Origin: Phoronis australis
Lineage: Eukaryota; Phoronida; Phoronidae
DNA: 44,824 bases
Direction of reading: 5' to 3'
Assembly (NCBI GenBank): GCA_002633005.1
Contig: NMRA01000049.1
Location: forward strand, 151,054 to 195,877
In this document: positions 10,398-33,866 of the stretch, piece after piece
Layout: every line of letters begins with the position of its first letter
Position numbering within the stretch: position 1 is the stretch's first letter
Position numbers and translations under genes: made by a program
Notes under the pieces: model-generated
What the model was told of the DNA's origin: nothing
The model's database searches: none
What the model saw: only the letters and a program-made list of their open reading frames with translations

Positions 10398-13300
10398 TTA
10401 TGTTGACACAAACTTCCAATCTCTGTCTTTGTAGGGCACCTCACCAGCTCTGTAGGCTCGTTCTTTCCTATTCTGTGAATACATAGACAACTATTGTTAG
10501 AGTATACAATGACATAGCACATCACTGATACAGCGAAATTTTGAAGTAAGCCAAGATGGCAGAATGTTGTGCAGACAAGCGATCAGCGTCACCTTGTGTG
10601 GAGACTTAAAAGCTGTGAAATTTTACAATGTTTTTCTTAAATTTCTTTACGATCTTCACGTTGTCAAAATTACTAGTTGTACGGTGTGACGGCAGGGGTT
10701 AATTTGGCGACTTGCAGCTTGCCAACCAGGCCTCAGATTTTGTCTGGCGACCCGGTAAAAATCCTACACACTTCTACAGGCACATGCTCAAGATACTACA
10801 GGAAGGCGACGGGAGTTGGAATCATTTGTAAAACCAATCACATGGATAAAGGCGGCTACAAAACCATGTTTCATTCAAGAAGTGAACTTTTGATTTTGAC
10901 TTCTTACCGCTAAAGGATTGGTCTCAACTCGTCCCTTACCCTGATTCATACAAACACTTGACAGTCCAATTTCAAGACTTTCAAAGACCTTTTTAAGGCT
11001 TATTACTGTAAGTTGAAGGCCTCTTTGGTCAATGTTTTGTGTGTGAAAAAGGATCAAACTTCTTAAATTACTTTTCAAGTGTTAATAGTAAACCTATAAA
11101 ACTACACATTTTTCAAATCTTTGATGATCACAGAATTTTTTATTAATCAAAAACAATGTCCAATCATGTGGCGGCATTTTTTCGCTATAATTTCCGCATA
11201 TGTGGAGCTTTCGCACGAAACTCGTTTGTTATTCTCTCAGCTCCAAAAGCGTGTCTGGCGCTTTCTATTTAAGGCCTCTTAGCCCAAAAAATCTTCTGTC
11301 AAAATTGATCACTTCAACAGTCCTTCAAATAAAGGAAGTCTTGATTTCTGACAGCAGATATCTCGGGCTAAAAGAAAAATCTCAGAGAAACTTTTGTAGT
11401 TTAAAACAGTAAAGACGTCAAAAGAATTGTGTTTGTGGAAATAAGGAGACCTTCACTTTTTAAGAAAAACCCAAAACACTTGGGTATTGCTTCCTTGCAC
11501 ATTATAAGATTTTTAGAGATGCTAAAAATATGCAGTAAAATCTTGCCAATCCAGGATGTCACACAATATGACTGACAACTGAAATTTTGTTTTCCCCTTT
11601 TTTGCATGGAAGATGCGTAGCACCAAATTAATGGTTTTCCACACTTAAGCATTGTACCATAGCTACCATCTGACAATGTTTTGCAACATTGTGGGCATTC
11701 GCGACATTGATAGAAACCCTTGTAACACCAAAATTGTTGACATTTTACCATATATAGTTTCATCGGTCTACAGTTAATCCTTAAAAGTTATTTCAAAAAA
11801 ATGATCCTTGGTAACCAAGGTAACCTATTACCCTCAGCTCCCAGTATTCTCAACTGAATACAGCTTGTTACAGTCACTTACCCTGTCCCATTCGAATAAC
11901 GTTGCAAAGCCCACAATGGGCCCAAATACCAAGGCCAAGCCCCAGAACGTGCTCTTAGGGGTCACTCTGAAGTAATCGAAACCTTTTGCTCTCATCGACT
12001 GGAACCTCTGAACAGCAGGATCAAACTGGAAAATGCCAAGGCAAACAAATAATCAGACTTAAATGAGGAACATACAAATACCATTAGATTTTAGGCATCA
12101 AGGTGTTAACTTTCTTTGTTACCAAGGGTCACATTTCTTCAAACATTTTCAAAAACACAGAGTTTTAATTCGAATGGAATCTTATTTTTAAAACCCTTTA
12201 TAAACAAAGAAACATTATAAGTGCAGTTAGTCATTGCTTCAGAACATGCTCGACAAGTTGATTTCTTACTGTGTGTCAGTTCATGCACGGAGCACAATCA
12301 CAAGGAATAACAAATTGTCATTTTTTGCACAATCAGAAATCACTTCTTTCTGAGTTCTCATTGGGGGTATTGTAGTGTACCGGTGGTTATGAACCACGAC
12401 AGATGTCTGCACTTGGCATGCACTTGAGTGGCCAGTTTACCATATCGATCAGTTTAGAATAGATGCATTTTACATCCAGTACTGGTCCGGGGTTGTAGAA
12501 TTGCTTCACGTGAATCATATGAGCATTGAGCCTCTGTTAGCCACTCGCTAATGGGGAACAGTTAACACTTTTTCTAGTTTTATTGGGGTCGCTGGCTTGA
12601 TCTTAGTCATGTAATCTGTCTATAAAAATAAGTATTTACGCACAACAAGTTAGCAAGTTAACCCATGCCCTTGGAACACAAGTTTGCCTCAAATTTGCAA
12701 TTAAAATTGAAATGTTACCAATGTTAGATGCTACTGTCCTAAAACCGCGACAGATTTTCATTGATTTGTTCAAATTATCTTGGCTGAATCGTACTAGTAT
12801 GTGTTAATTATAACTTCATGAGCATATATGCATGTTTCATTTGATTTTATTTCCTGTATTTTGGAATTCGTAACTTTTCGTGGAAATGTTCTAACGTCCC
12901 TGAATGCCTGCGGCATCCAGGGCGATGTAATTGCCTAGCTGGGACTATGAATTCATGAGACTGGGAAGGAAATGAGAACAGAACTCAGGACAATTGTCTT
13001 ATAATCAAGGTATATTGTGAAACAATTCAAATTTCTTTGAAAATCCAAAACATGCGAGTAGCACTGGTTTCGGACTGAGCGATTTCAGCAATTCCTGTCA
13101 AAGCCTGGCTGATGAGTTACGGATGGAGGACAATTGCAGGTTCATCATGGAAGGTTACGAAAAAGTCTGGCTAATGTGGAGTTATCGATGTCGTGACACT
13201 GATCCGTGACAAACCGGCAATTGCTGTACCGTCCTTGACTTCGAACCGTCAAAGGAGGACTGATGCGTGGGCTTTTTGGGAACATTTTTGTGCTTTGACT

Positions 13301-13751
13301 GCAAATTTGTTATGATCTCGCTGGAGCAAGACACCGTGAATGGAATTACAAGAAAGTACAAACCCTGTTTTGTGAAAATTTGTTTAAGTTTTGTGTTTGA
13401 TATGGACAGCTGAAGTGAAGCACCCGAAGAATTCCTTGTCCAGAGTGTCAAACCTTGTAGTATTATATATAGAGTATTGGGGACGATCAGCAGCTGAGGG
13501 CCCCTGTGCCGTGGGCTTGTCCTGACTCCTAGTCCTACCTGGAATGGATATGTTACCAGGTTACATTCTAAACTTACAATATAACCGCCGTGCCCATGTC
13601 TATACGGATGAGTAGACTTGAATTCCCACTCTTTCTTGAATTTTGCTCGAATCTGGCGCCTTTCCTCCATTGCTTGCTTCTCCCCTGGGGATAAATCATA
13701 CATTTTATGGGGGCAGAAGACCTGCTCCCCTTTTGGCACGGAGTCCGCCAT
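10398..13751 (-). CDS. NDUFB4: NADH dehydrogenase [ubiquinone] 1 beta subcomplex subunit 4
   Basis: Accessory subunit of mitochondrial respiratory complex I, located in the inner-membrane arm; it has no catalytic residues. Coding exons on the minus strand are 13751-13578 (58 codons), 12025-11882 (48 codons) and 10472-10398 (24 codons plus TAA). Both introns are phase 0 with gtaagt donors. The 130 aa product matches the usual length (human 129). Exon 1 carries MYDLSPGEKQAMEERRQIRA, like the YNISPE..R.AQAER..IRA motif of the family. Exon 2 has FDPAVQRFQSMRA, VTPKSTFWG and one membrane segment (LALVFGPIVGFATLF). Exon 3 gives RKERAYRAGEVPYKDRDWKF and the stop. The start is the ATG giving MADSVPK; an upstream in-frame ATG at 13829 would overlap the divergent promoter and is less likely. 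It is divergently arranged with the Scm gene. Confidence 0.93.
11401..11763 (-). mobile_element. Cys-rich open frame in NDUFB4 intron 2, possible ISXO2/IS1595-like transposase remnant
   Basis: A 120-codon minus-strand frame lies wholly inside intron 2. It has Cys pairs (CRECPQCC, then LKCGKPLIWC) followed by MQKRGKQNF and a hydrophobic stretch (WIGKILLHIFSISKNLI). That order (zinc ribbon, then a basic RKGS-FF-like segment, then a helix) recalls the N-terminus of ISXO2-like transposases found in some animals. No downstream catalytic core was recognised, so this is a weak call; it may be unrelated intron sequence. Confidence 0.25.
12026..13577 (-). other. NDUFB4 intron 1
   Basis: 1552 bp, gtaagt donor at the exon 1 side and ttccag acceptor at the exon 2 side. 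No exon, RNA gene or definable repeat was recognised inside it. Confidence 0.6.
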
Positions 13752-13794
13752 CTTCCCTAATAACAACTTCACGCGATTTATCGCGAGAACTGGC
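13752..13794. promoter_or_regulatory. Head-to-head promoter core with TCTCGCGAGA-type motif
   Basis: Only 43 bp separate the NDUFB4 ATG (13751, minus) from a plus-strand ATGGCGGATGAG (13795). In between is tatcgcgaga (13779-13788), 9 of 10 matches to the TCTCGCGAGA element, inside a small palindrome cgcgatttatcgcg. That element is known from vertebrate housekeeping and bidirectional promoters and is bound by BANP. The plus-strand ATG opens a short frame (MADESWEKI...) that cannot be joined in frame to the Scm start exon, so it is a possible upstream ORF. Transcription start sites are not visible; the shared-promoter role is inference. Confidence 0.5.
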
Positions 13795-15567
13795 ATGGCG
13801 GATGAGTCCTGGGAAAAAATTGGTAACATATTTTCTTCGCAAAACCTCGTAGTTTAGGCCTGCAAAATGCCTTAGTTGAGTTTCAAATGTGTGGAAATTG
13901 CATTGTGTATTGTTGAGCAAAGCACTGTTATCGAAAATTTAGTTTTAAGTTTATTCACTTTGTCGATAATATTCGAAACTGAAATTGACGGAGTTTGTGT
14001 TTGACAGTGCCAAGTGGGTTGGTCTGTTTTGTGCGACTGTTGTCACGTAAAGTTGTCAATCAGTGTTAGCTAAGACTATTACTCCCACGTGTTATGTTGT
14101 TGTCATGGCAATGGCTGGCTTGTCTCGGTTTTTAAGACATGGCTTTGTCACACGCTCAGACACATCAGCTATAGCCTATACTACAGCCTACTATAGCAAT
14201 AGCCTATGGCATAGATATTCACAAGACAGTATAAACTTTCGTAGGTTGTTGGTTTATGAGCATGTTTGAGGATGTGTGACTTTTGCCTGGGTGAATTGTC
14301 TTAAGAAGAAAAACTGCAGAGATATAACATTTACAATTAACGTTTATTGTTTGTTATTTTAATTATGTTTGCCGCTATACAGTGTGTTGAAGTAGAATTG
14401 AAGAGTGCAGATGCAAATGGACCAGTCATATAAAAGATTGTGTTGGAAATCATTTCTCAGTGAACTTCAGAGTGCTGCCAATGTATAGCAAATTGTTTCA
14501 TAAAATTGTTAAATCAATGTTTACCGTATTTATACTGCATTATGAAAGAAATATGACTGTTAGCGGTTAAAGAATGAACTGCCTGAACAATAGGTTATTA
14601 CAGTAAGATTTCAAGTGTTATGTGGCTTCAAGAAAACTGCCAGTAACATCATCCAGAATTTCAGTATGGTTTAAAAGAATACTAAACCCTGTTTTGACAA
14701 TTACAATCAATCCTTGTTCTGTCAACTGCTAATTCATCATTGCCACCAATCTTGAAAGATAACAGCAGGAATCAACTAAAAACTCATACCCACTATATCA
14801 CAGATTGGACATTAAGGTCTTTGATGGGTGGTCTTTTCCCTCAGGTGCAGTGGAATTCGCTAAAAGCGTAGGTCACGCTTGCCAGTTAGGCAGACTTTGA
14901 AATGTCACGGATTTCCGTGATTTGTTTTGACACTTCGCCCATCAGCTGATTCATACTGACCGGAACCAGATGTGTCTCAGCTCAAATGTCCAGCCATACG
15001 TCACAGACAGTTTGTTTACTACAGAGTTCCTTCAACTCTGGAATTGGTTACGTAACAATCTGCCTTATTTGGTCTAGCTTCCTTGTGACGTCGAATCATT
15101 TATAAGAATTGTTTTGTATTATAGTTTAATCATTTCCGTAGTATTAGCCCACGTGTCATATTTATTTTCTCAATGATTGTGTATATAAATGACTTGGAGT
15201 GTAGAATAAAATCAGTTGCCATTTATTCAGCACAACGACACGACTTGTTATTTGGACAGGTTCACTGCTGAACTGTCTAGTTATCACCACTTTGTATCTA
15301 CCGACACTGCGAGGCAACTCACACGGCGAACCCCTATACTACATAGCCAGAATTTCCCCACATGAAAGGAGTTTTCAAATTTTCCTCAAAACTTTAGAGG
15401 GTTGTTGCAGGTTACAAAGCATTATTTTATTTCCTAGAACTGGATAGGAAAGTCTTTTTAAGTATCTGCCAAAACCGGGTTAGCTGTCCTTTTGAATTGT
15501 CGATCTCGAGTTTCATTTCATATTATTGTTGAGTAACACTTTAAATGTGGCTATTATTGTCTTTTAG
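13795..15567 (+). other. Scm 5' flank / untranslated region
   Basis: Lies between the divergent promoter and the acceptor (cttttag, 15566-15567) of the Scm start exon. That exon begins with an acceptor before its ATG, so at least one upstream non-coding exon must exist, probably near 13800-13930. I cannot place its donor with certainty; att-g|gtaaca at 13822 is one option. The region also contains the start of the duplicated segment and the solo LTR. Confidence 0.4.
14903..15362 (+). mobile_element. Solo LTR of an LTR retrotransposon, 460 bp
   Basis: Begins TGTCACGG and ends CCCCACA (the canonical TG...CA), and is flanked by the 5 bp duplication tgaaa at 14898-14902 and 15363-15367. The empty site is present in the other copy (ttgaaaggag near 16293-16302), which proves the insertion boundaries. 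Inside are a TATA-like gtatataaat (15181) and an AATAAA (15205-15210), the expected promoter-then-polyA order on the plus strand. No internal retroelement genes or second LTR are present, so recombination has left a solo LTR. It ends about 220 bp before the Scm start codon of this copy. Confidence 0.93.
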
Positions 15568-15583
15568 GTGCAATTACTGAAAA

Positions 15584-15644
15584 ATGTCATCTCGAGGCTC
15601 CCCTGTGCCGTCCCGAGGCCCTGCATACCAGTATGAAATGTTTG
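15584..15644 (+). CDS. Scm start exon, duplicate (allelic) copy
   Basis: Encodes the same 20 residues (MSSRGSPVPS, then RGPAYQYEMF) and phase-1 donor tttg|gtaaga as 16516-16576, with the same cttttag acceptor at 15566-15567. Only one copy should exist per haplotype if the duplication is an assembly overlap. Either copy splices in frame to 17226. Confidence 0.8.
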
Positions 15645-15725
15645 GTAAGATTGATAAAAATTAGGGAAATATCACATAAAATGATATTCGTTTTGCCTTG
15701 GCCGGATTTACATTCCAAAGTTGTT

Positions 15726-15726
15726 N
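15726..15726. other. Assembly N at junction of the two copies
   Basis: A single N separates the end of copy 1 (aaagttgtt) from the start of copy 2 (catttacaatt). It lies exactly at the breakpoint, so it marks a contig join rather than a base-call problem. Confidence 0.95.
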
Positions 15727-16515
15727 CATTTACAATTAACGTTTATTGTTTGTTATTTTAATTATGTTTGCCGCTATACAGTGTGTTGAAGTAGAATTGA
15801 AGTGTGCAGATGCAAATGAACCAGTCATATAAAAGATTGTGTTGGAAATCATTTCTCAGTGAACTTCAGAGTGCTGCCAATGTATAGCAAATTGTTTCAT
15901 AAAATTGTTAAATCAATGTTTACCGTATTTATACTGCATTATGAAAGAAATATGACTTAGCGGTTAAAGAATGAACTGCCTGAACCATAGGTTATTACAG
16001 TAAGATATCAAGTGTTATGTGGCTTCAAGAAAACTGCCAGTAACATCATCCAGAATTTCAGTATGGTTTAAAAGAATACTAAACCCTGTTTTGACAATTA
16101 CAACCAATCCTTGTTCTGTCACCTGCTAATGCATCATTACCACCAATCTTGAAAGATAACAGCAGGAATCAACTAAAAACTCATATCCACTATATCACAG
16201 ATTGGACATTAAGGTCTTTGATGGGTGGTCTTTTCCCTCAGATGCAGTGGAATTCTCTAAAAGCGTAGGTCACGCTTGCCAGTTAGGCAGATTTTGAAAG
16301 GAGTTTTCAAATTTTCCTCAAAACTTTAGAGGGTTGTTTCAGGTTACAAAGCATTATTTTATTTCCTAGAACTGGATAGGAAAATCTTTTTAAGTATCTG
16401 CCAAAACCGGGTTAGCTGTCCTTTTGAATTGTCGATCTCGAGTTTCATTTCATATTATTGTTGAGTAACACTTTAAATGTGGCTATTATTGTCTTTTAGG
16501 TGCAATTACTGAAAA

Positions 16516-28667
<12,152 letters not shown>

Positions 28668-30380
28668 GCTGACACTGACAGGTGTTGTCTTCTATCCATA
28701 TGACCTTAGCGTTCCACTTGAAGTAGAGTATGATGCGACTTGAGTCAAGAAGTTGGCCAACTGAAAGAAGGTTCTCCACTTGGCAAAGCTTTCTCGCTTA
28801 CTGTGCAGCAATATTGTACCCTCGAAATGAGTAGGTCTGATAACTGAGAACGGTTACGTCTCAAGTTGGCCTGCCTCTCAGACTGACGTGCTCTCTGATT
28901 CACTGACTCAAAATGCTGTAGCGAGCAGACTGAAAATGAAGTTGTCTTCAAGTTGTTTGACCTTTATCACGCTATATACTTATTAAGAAATTGCAGGTCG
29001 TGGCTCCAAGTTGGGAAGTTAGCTAATGAGAAAAAATATCGTCTTCATTTGGCATAGTGTTTTTTATTTTTGTGCCTCAATGTTGACTTCCCTAAGTGAG
29101 AAGACATGGGTGAGAAAGCTTAGGTCTTGGGTTAACTTGCCCAGTGTAACTGTCAGCCCAACTGTCAAAAGTGGATGATTTAAAATGAGGTGAACTGATT
29201 GACGAAGGAGTCATGTTCAGTTCCTTTGACCTCTCTCTCTCTCTCTGCTTGTGATAAAGTTTGACACTGATGAGATCAATTTGGGGAAGTTGGTTAGCTG
29301 AGAAATAGTGACTTCATATAGGACAGCTTTCGAAATGAGGTGAGATTATTCCTAAAGTTCCTGATTCGCGCCTCTTATACTGGTTCAAAATGAGGAAACG
29401 AGTTCATCGATTAGGATTTCGTACTGTATCATCTTATTGAAGGACTCCTAAAGACGAAAAAAGCTTTCTGAAGAAGAGGCTATGTTCACATGGCCTGCCT
29501 GTCCCGCTTTATCTTCATTCCCAGTTGTTCTGGATGATGACAAAAATTGGGTTCCACGAATGGATAACTCATGGAAAATGAAAAATGGTTAAACTGTGGG
29601 TCTTGAAAATTATTCATGACAAATAGACAACCCTCATTTTGTGAGTTCATGCATTCAACTGGGATTGGCTACTGGAGTCATGTAGTAAAAATTACCATCG
29701 TCTGCTTTTTGTGGGAAAGTGGAAAATGATGGAGTAAGTTGAACGAGGATAAGCCGGATTTTTGCTTAACTTGGACGTAGTGCCTCACTCCCGTTACTCT
29801 AGTTCTGGCATTTGGCTATTCATATAAGTCGAAATTTGCCTTTCTCGAGAAAATCTTGGGCCCATTGGATACGACTTGTGCGAGTTTAGTGGCTTGAGTT
29901 TAGCAAATGAGAAGACTGACAAGCAGTCGTTTTCACTCGACCTTGCTGTCTCTTACTGGAATAGTGAGGAAGGGAGCTGAGTATGAACAGGATTTTGTCT
30001 TCATATAGCGGCGTTATGTCTGGCGTCAGTGCATGGTGCGTGCTTGTAAGAAGCGGAAGTTGCTGCAAAGGAAACGTGTTTCTCTGATTCTGCTTTTTCT
30101 CATGAACCATGGTGGCTGAAAATGAGGTCTTTTGGAAAAGATCGGAAACAGCGATTATTGTATTGATTTGGGCTAGCTCATGAAACACGGTGGCTTTGTG
30201 AGTGCTGAAAGTGAGGACTTCTGGAACTGGGAAGAAACGATTATATTCATTTGGCCTAGGTCGTGAACTCTGACATAGAATTGAGCTGGTCAAAGTGAAA
30301 GAGTTGACGGACAAACGGTAGTTCCCATGTCGTTTGGACCGTCTAAGTATATGACAGTGTAATTCACATTAAAGTTATTT
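28668..30380 (+). other. Scm 3' flank / probable 3' UTR with degenerate repetition
   Basis: No further coding exon. Loosely recurring phrases appear through the stretch: (g)ctgaaaatgag, gaagtgag, gtcttcatatgg/gtcttcatttgg, tttgacct. The last Scm codons (ttgaaaatgaggaagtgagctga) resemble one unit. This suggests an old, eroded tandem array of roughly 100 bp units. A CT microsatellite is at 29231-29246. No AATAAA lies close to the stop; attaaag near 30368 is a possible distant signal. The 142-codon minus-strand frame at 29886-30314 has no recognisable domain. Confidence 0.4.
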
Positions 30381-31000
30381 TTGCTAACTATCATTCATCT
30401 AAGCAATGTTTTGTGTAATATATGTTTTGTATAATTCATATTATGATTTGATGTTGACTAATTATATTTGTTGTTTATGATTTTTATCGTTAATTAATTG
30501 TCCTTTAGCTGTTCTGTCGCAGGCAATGACCAAGTTTTTTTGACTGAATTGCTGCTTTAATTATTGAAATGTGAAATAGTACATGTGACCTCCAATCTGA
30601 TTTCATCAAGATTATTAGCTTTATTATTGAATTGTTGAAACATTTTGTAACACAAAAACAAAGTTTGTGTAAGTGAGACTTACAGTCTGACTTGTAAAGT
30701 TATCTTTGTTTTAAACAAATAGGGTTGTTGAAGGCAGCATTAGAGGTTCATGCTCTGAATGTTATTGCACAGTTTAAACCTTTTCTGTGCACTTTGAGTT
30801 TGGAGGGGGTAACTTGTCCGCATGGTGGCTTAGACTTAGCTGATGGTTCTAAATCTTGGGTGTCACACGCACACTGTAGTCCTTTTGAAATTGAACTGTA
30901 AGTTCAGTGAGACCACTTCTTTGTGAACCCTGCTGTTAGTCCCGCAACTGTCTTAGTTGGACTGTGTAACTAAAAACAGTGACAAAGGGTTTACGGTCTT

Positions 31001-31250
31001 AGGGCCCCCTTCCAAAAAGCTGACTTACCGTGAGCTCATTTTTGCTAAGATTTGTCTCAACTTCCAAATGTTTAACTTCTACTTTCGGTAAAGTAATCGA
31101 AATTAAGACAAAACTTAAGTATAGAAGTTAAATCGAACTTAAGATTTCTTTCCTGAAACAGACTTGAGACAAATATGAGTTTTATCTTAAAACTGGCTGA
31201 AATTTAAGATTTGTCTTAGCTAAGAAAGGTTTTTTGGAACAAGCCCCTGG
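31001..31250. mobile_element. Foldback MITE, 250 bp
   Basis: The left end agggcccccttccaaaaagc and right end ttttttggaacaagcccct are approximate inverses. The interior continues the symmetry: aagatttgtctcaactt on the left, aaatttaagatttgtcttagctaag on the right, and repeated acttaagt/aagttaaat words. It is non-coding. This ttaagtctt-rich foldback style is common in marine invertebrate genomes. Confidence 0.6.
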
Positions 31251-33769
31251 CTGAGAAGATAGTTGTTTTATTACTCCCTATGGATTAGTGAATAGCTACG
31301 CCCAGAATGATGGTCTTTGTAATTCTTGGCTGACATGTGCAATTTCCATCCTTGTCTTGTGGCTAGACCTGGCATTCATGCTGAAGTTCATCCCAGTAGA
31401 CTTTTTCTGCCACTGAGAAATTCTACTTTATTGCACATTCTCCAGGCAAAAAGTCTCAGCATGGTTCAAATTTCTTAGAAAAAATCAGATTGTCTAGTTT
31501 TCGCTGAAGCCTGAGTTTTTGCGTCATTACCTCAGCTTAACAGGTCCCATATTGCGTTTATTAGTGGTCACTTCAGTTTCAGGCTGTTTTGGTAAATTTC
31601 GAGAAACTATGTTAAAGTAATGAAATAGGTTAGGCTTCTTGGCTATCATCCCATTATTTTTCACTGATATAAGCTGGACCCTCTTCGCCCTATTTTTTTA
31701 TTAGGTATGCCATATTCTTAGCTAGTATAATCCTCGGTTGACTGTTTTTCACAGCCGAATTAGCAGGACCCCAAAATGTTGAAAGTTGTTCCTAGAATCC
31801 AATGTTTGAAAATGAAGGGCGAACACTGTTTAAAGCCTAACCTCCGCCTAAAATTGAGAAGTCAAATGTTGACAGTTCTTGGAACTGGTGTCACATACAC
31901 AGGGTCAGTAGGTCTCTGCCAAGGTATTAGGAGCGTGTAATGTACTTAGCACGTCAGCTGGTGTGGTCAAGGTTGTGAGATTATAGTTGAATTTTATACC
32001 TGAGTCAAGCCATTTTTGTTGGCATGATAGTTTGTAAATGTTATTGTTCTTCTGATGGTCAGCAGTGCGTATTGTAGAAACTGTGTTTGAACGTTCTAAA
32101 ATTGAATTCACAGTCTTAGTTATGGTTTGTGTAATAGTATTGCAGATTTAGTCATAAATTACAGGAAGCGGGAGTTACTTTCTAAACGTTGTTCAGAATT
32201 TAGATTCTCGTGTGTTCTTGTCAGGATGATACTATTGAGTCTTGAAGCGGTTACATATGAAAGTGGACTGTTTCAACTCAGTCGGTGTCCACCTCGTGCG
32301 CTGATGTTATTCTGGGCAAGTTTGTCTAAGTAGTGCTACTTAATGGTTTGTTCCGTTGACCACTTTCAAGTCAATAGTTCTAATACGTCTGATATTGTCT
32401 GTGCTAATATTGATAAATAATACCGGTGATTCGTTGTTGATAAGTGTATTGACTGCTTACAGCGAATTTTAGTCCTTTGTTTTCATAACGAATAAGAGGG
32501 GCGGCAAGGCTTGGCTCCCGTCATCCGGGAATGATAAAAAAGGAAAACTGTGGAGGCGTAAGATTTTAGGGCTGTCGCGAACTTTTGTCCTTTGGAAATT
32601 GTAGTCGACCCCATCGGTAGATTTACCGTTATAATACCTATTGATGTTGTTTTCACTGGATAAAGTACACGTAACATTTTAAGCTTGTCTTAAAGGAATA
32701 ATATCGGTTCTTCGACAGTAACGTGATAGACGTCTTGAAGTTAATGGCCTAGCTTGATTAGAGTATAAAACAACAAAATATGTTGTGCTTTTTGTGATTC
32801 ATTACAAATCGCTAAGCCTGTGGTCTGTCTGGTTTAACGTTTATTTTTGAATTTACCAATTTTCGACTGGGATTTAGCCGGGTCCGCCTCACGGCGGTTA
32901 CAGGTTGATCTCGGAGAATCTTTTCTCGTCGGTAATATCCCTTTAACTGTCAGATTTGTGTTCTTATAAAGTGGTTTGTGTTGCCGAAAAGTAACTGCTT
33001 TATTGAGTGAATGATAAAGTTGTCTTGTTTTGAGATTACAGAATTCTAGTATGTTTCCGAATAATTATAATACTGTATAAAGCGTTTGCGCAGTTGAAAT
33101 GTCCCGTTTACAGTGACAGGTAGTATTTCCTTTTTGACCTCTGTCACTTTCTGTTTAGATCTATTGAAAATAAAAATGCTACTGCAAATGACAGTATACG
33201 CCGTTGTTACTTTATTTTCGTATTGTGGGGGTATGTGGCTCTGGGATAACACTCCAATCGATTCACGGCGTTGACAAAACCGACTGGACGACGTCGTAAC
33301 AACTTACCATACTCGCGGGATTCAGTTTGGTTTTACTGTTGTGGCAGAAGAGGGAAATCCTAAAAGAGGAAACGATTAGCCCTACGGATTGTATAATGTT
33401 CTAAGAGTTTTTACAAGCGGAGCTGTAGGGGTAGCAGGGGTCTCGTCTTCACCTGTGCCATTGGTGCATATGTATAGACTCCCGCTTACATTTGTTGCAG
33501 TGCCACATCATTGGCGATGGGGTGTGAAGTGATCTGCAAGAAGTGTACGCTCCCCTCTCACCCTTTTGCTTTGAACAGGGTCCGAAGCAAACCCGAGATG
33601 AAGCGGTTTATTTACAACACACCCACATCCTCTGTCGTAGCTGTGCCACTATTTTTTACAAACTCCAATAATTTAATTAGCTATAGATTGTCATGTGATA
33701 AATTTTTGTATTTTTCATCGGCATTTCAATCATTTAATTTTCCCAAGTGTATTTTCGATCATATTTCAC
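31251..33769. other. Intergenic, no gene recognised
   Basis: AT-rich sequence with short open frames only (for example 32127-32333 plus, 31905-32111 minus), none with a recognisable motif or supporting splice structure. I see no defined repeat. Confidence 0.4.
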
Positions 33770-33866
33770 ATGGAGACGACAGGATCGAAACCGTCAGGAG
33801 GTGGCAGCAGGAGTAGGCTTATACTTACGACCGGCGGACGGAGGACTCCGATTTGGGCAGCGAAAC
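33770..33866 (+). CDS. Possible 5' coding exon of an unrecognised gene
   Basis: An ATG at 33770 opens METTGSKPSGGGSRSR then LILTTGGRRTPIWAAK and reaches a donor-like ac|gtgagac at 33867 in phase 1; without splicing it stops 10 bp later. Composition (GC-rich against an AT-rich background, Ser/Gly/Arg-rich N-terminus) looks coding, but I do not recognise the protein and cannot identify a downstream exon in the window. It may be chance. Confidence 0.25.

Larger units (their letters stand above)
14328..15725 (+). repeat. Duplicated segment, copy 1 (with solo LTR)
   Basis: Aligns end to end with 15727-16657. The copies begin at the same catttacaattaacg and end at the same aaagttgtt. About 15 substitutions are visible by eye. 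Copy 1 is 467 bp longer: 465 bp is the solo LTR plus one 5 bp target duplication, and 2 bp is a gt indel in atgactgttagcgg versus atgacttagcgg. It includes the Scm start exon. The arrangement fits two haplotype contig ends placed side by side rather than a real tandem duplication. Confidence 0.95.

Noticed and set aside
13182-13829. 215-codon minus-strand frame as one protein
   Set aside because: Only its first part is coding (NDUFB4 exon 1). After the gtaagt donor at 13577 it reads intron, and the true continuation is at 12025.
13795-13857. MADESWEKI... as the N-terminus of Scm
   Set aside because: Its phase-1 end joined to 15568 or 16500 gives the wrong frame relative to the Scm ATG and the MBT exons, so at most it is an upstream ORF.
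29886-30314. 142-codon minus-strand frame
   Set aside because: It lies in the repetitive Scm 3' flank, has no recognisable domain or splice context, and has low-complexity composition.
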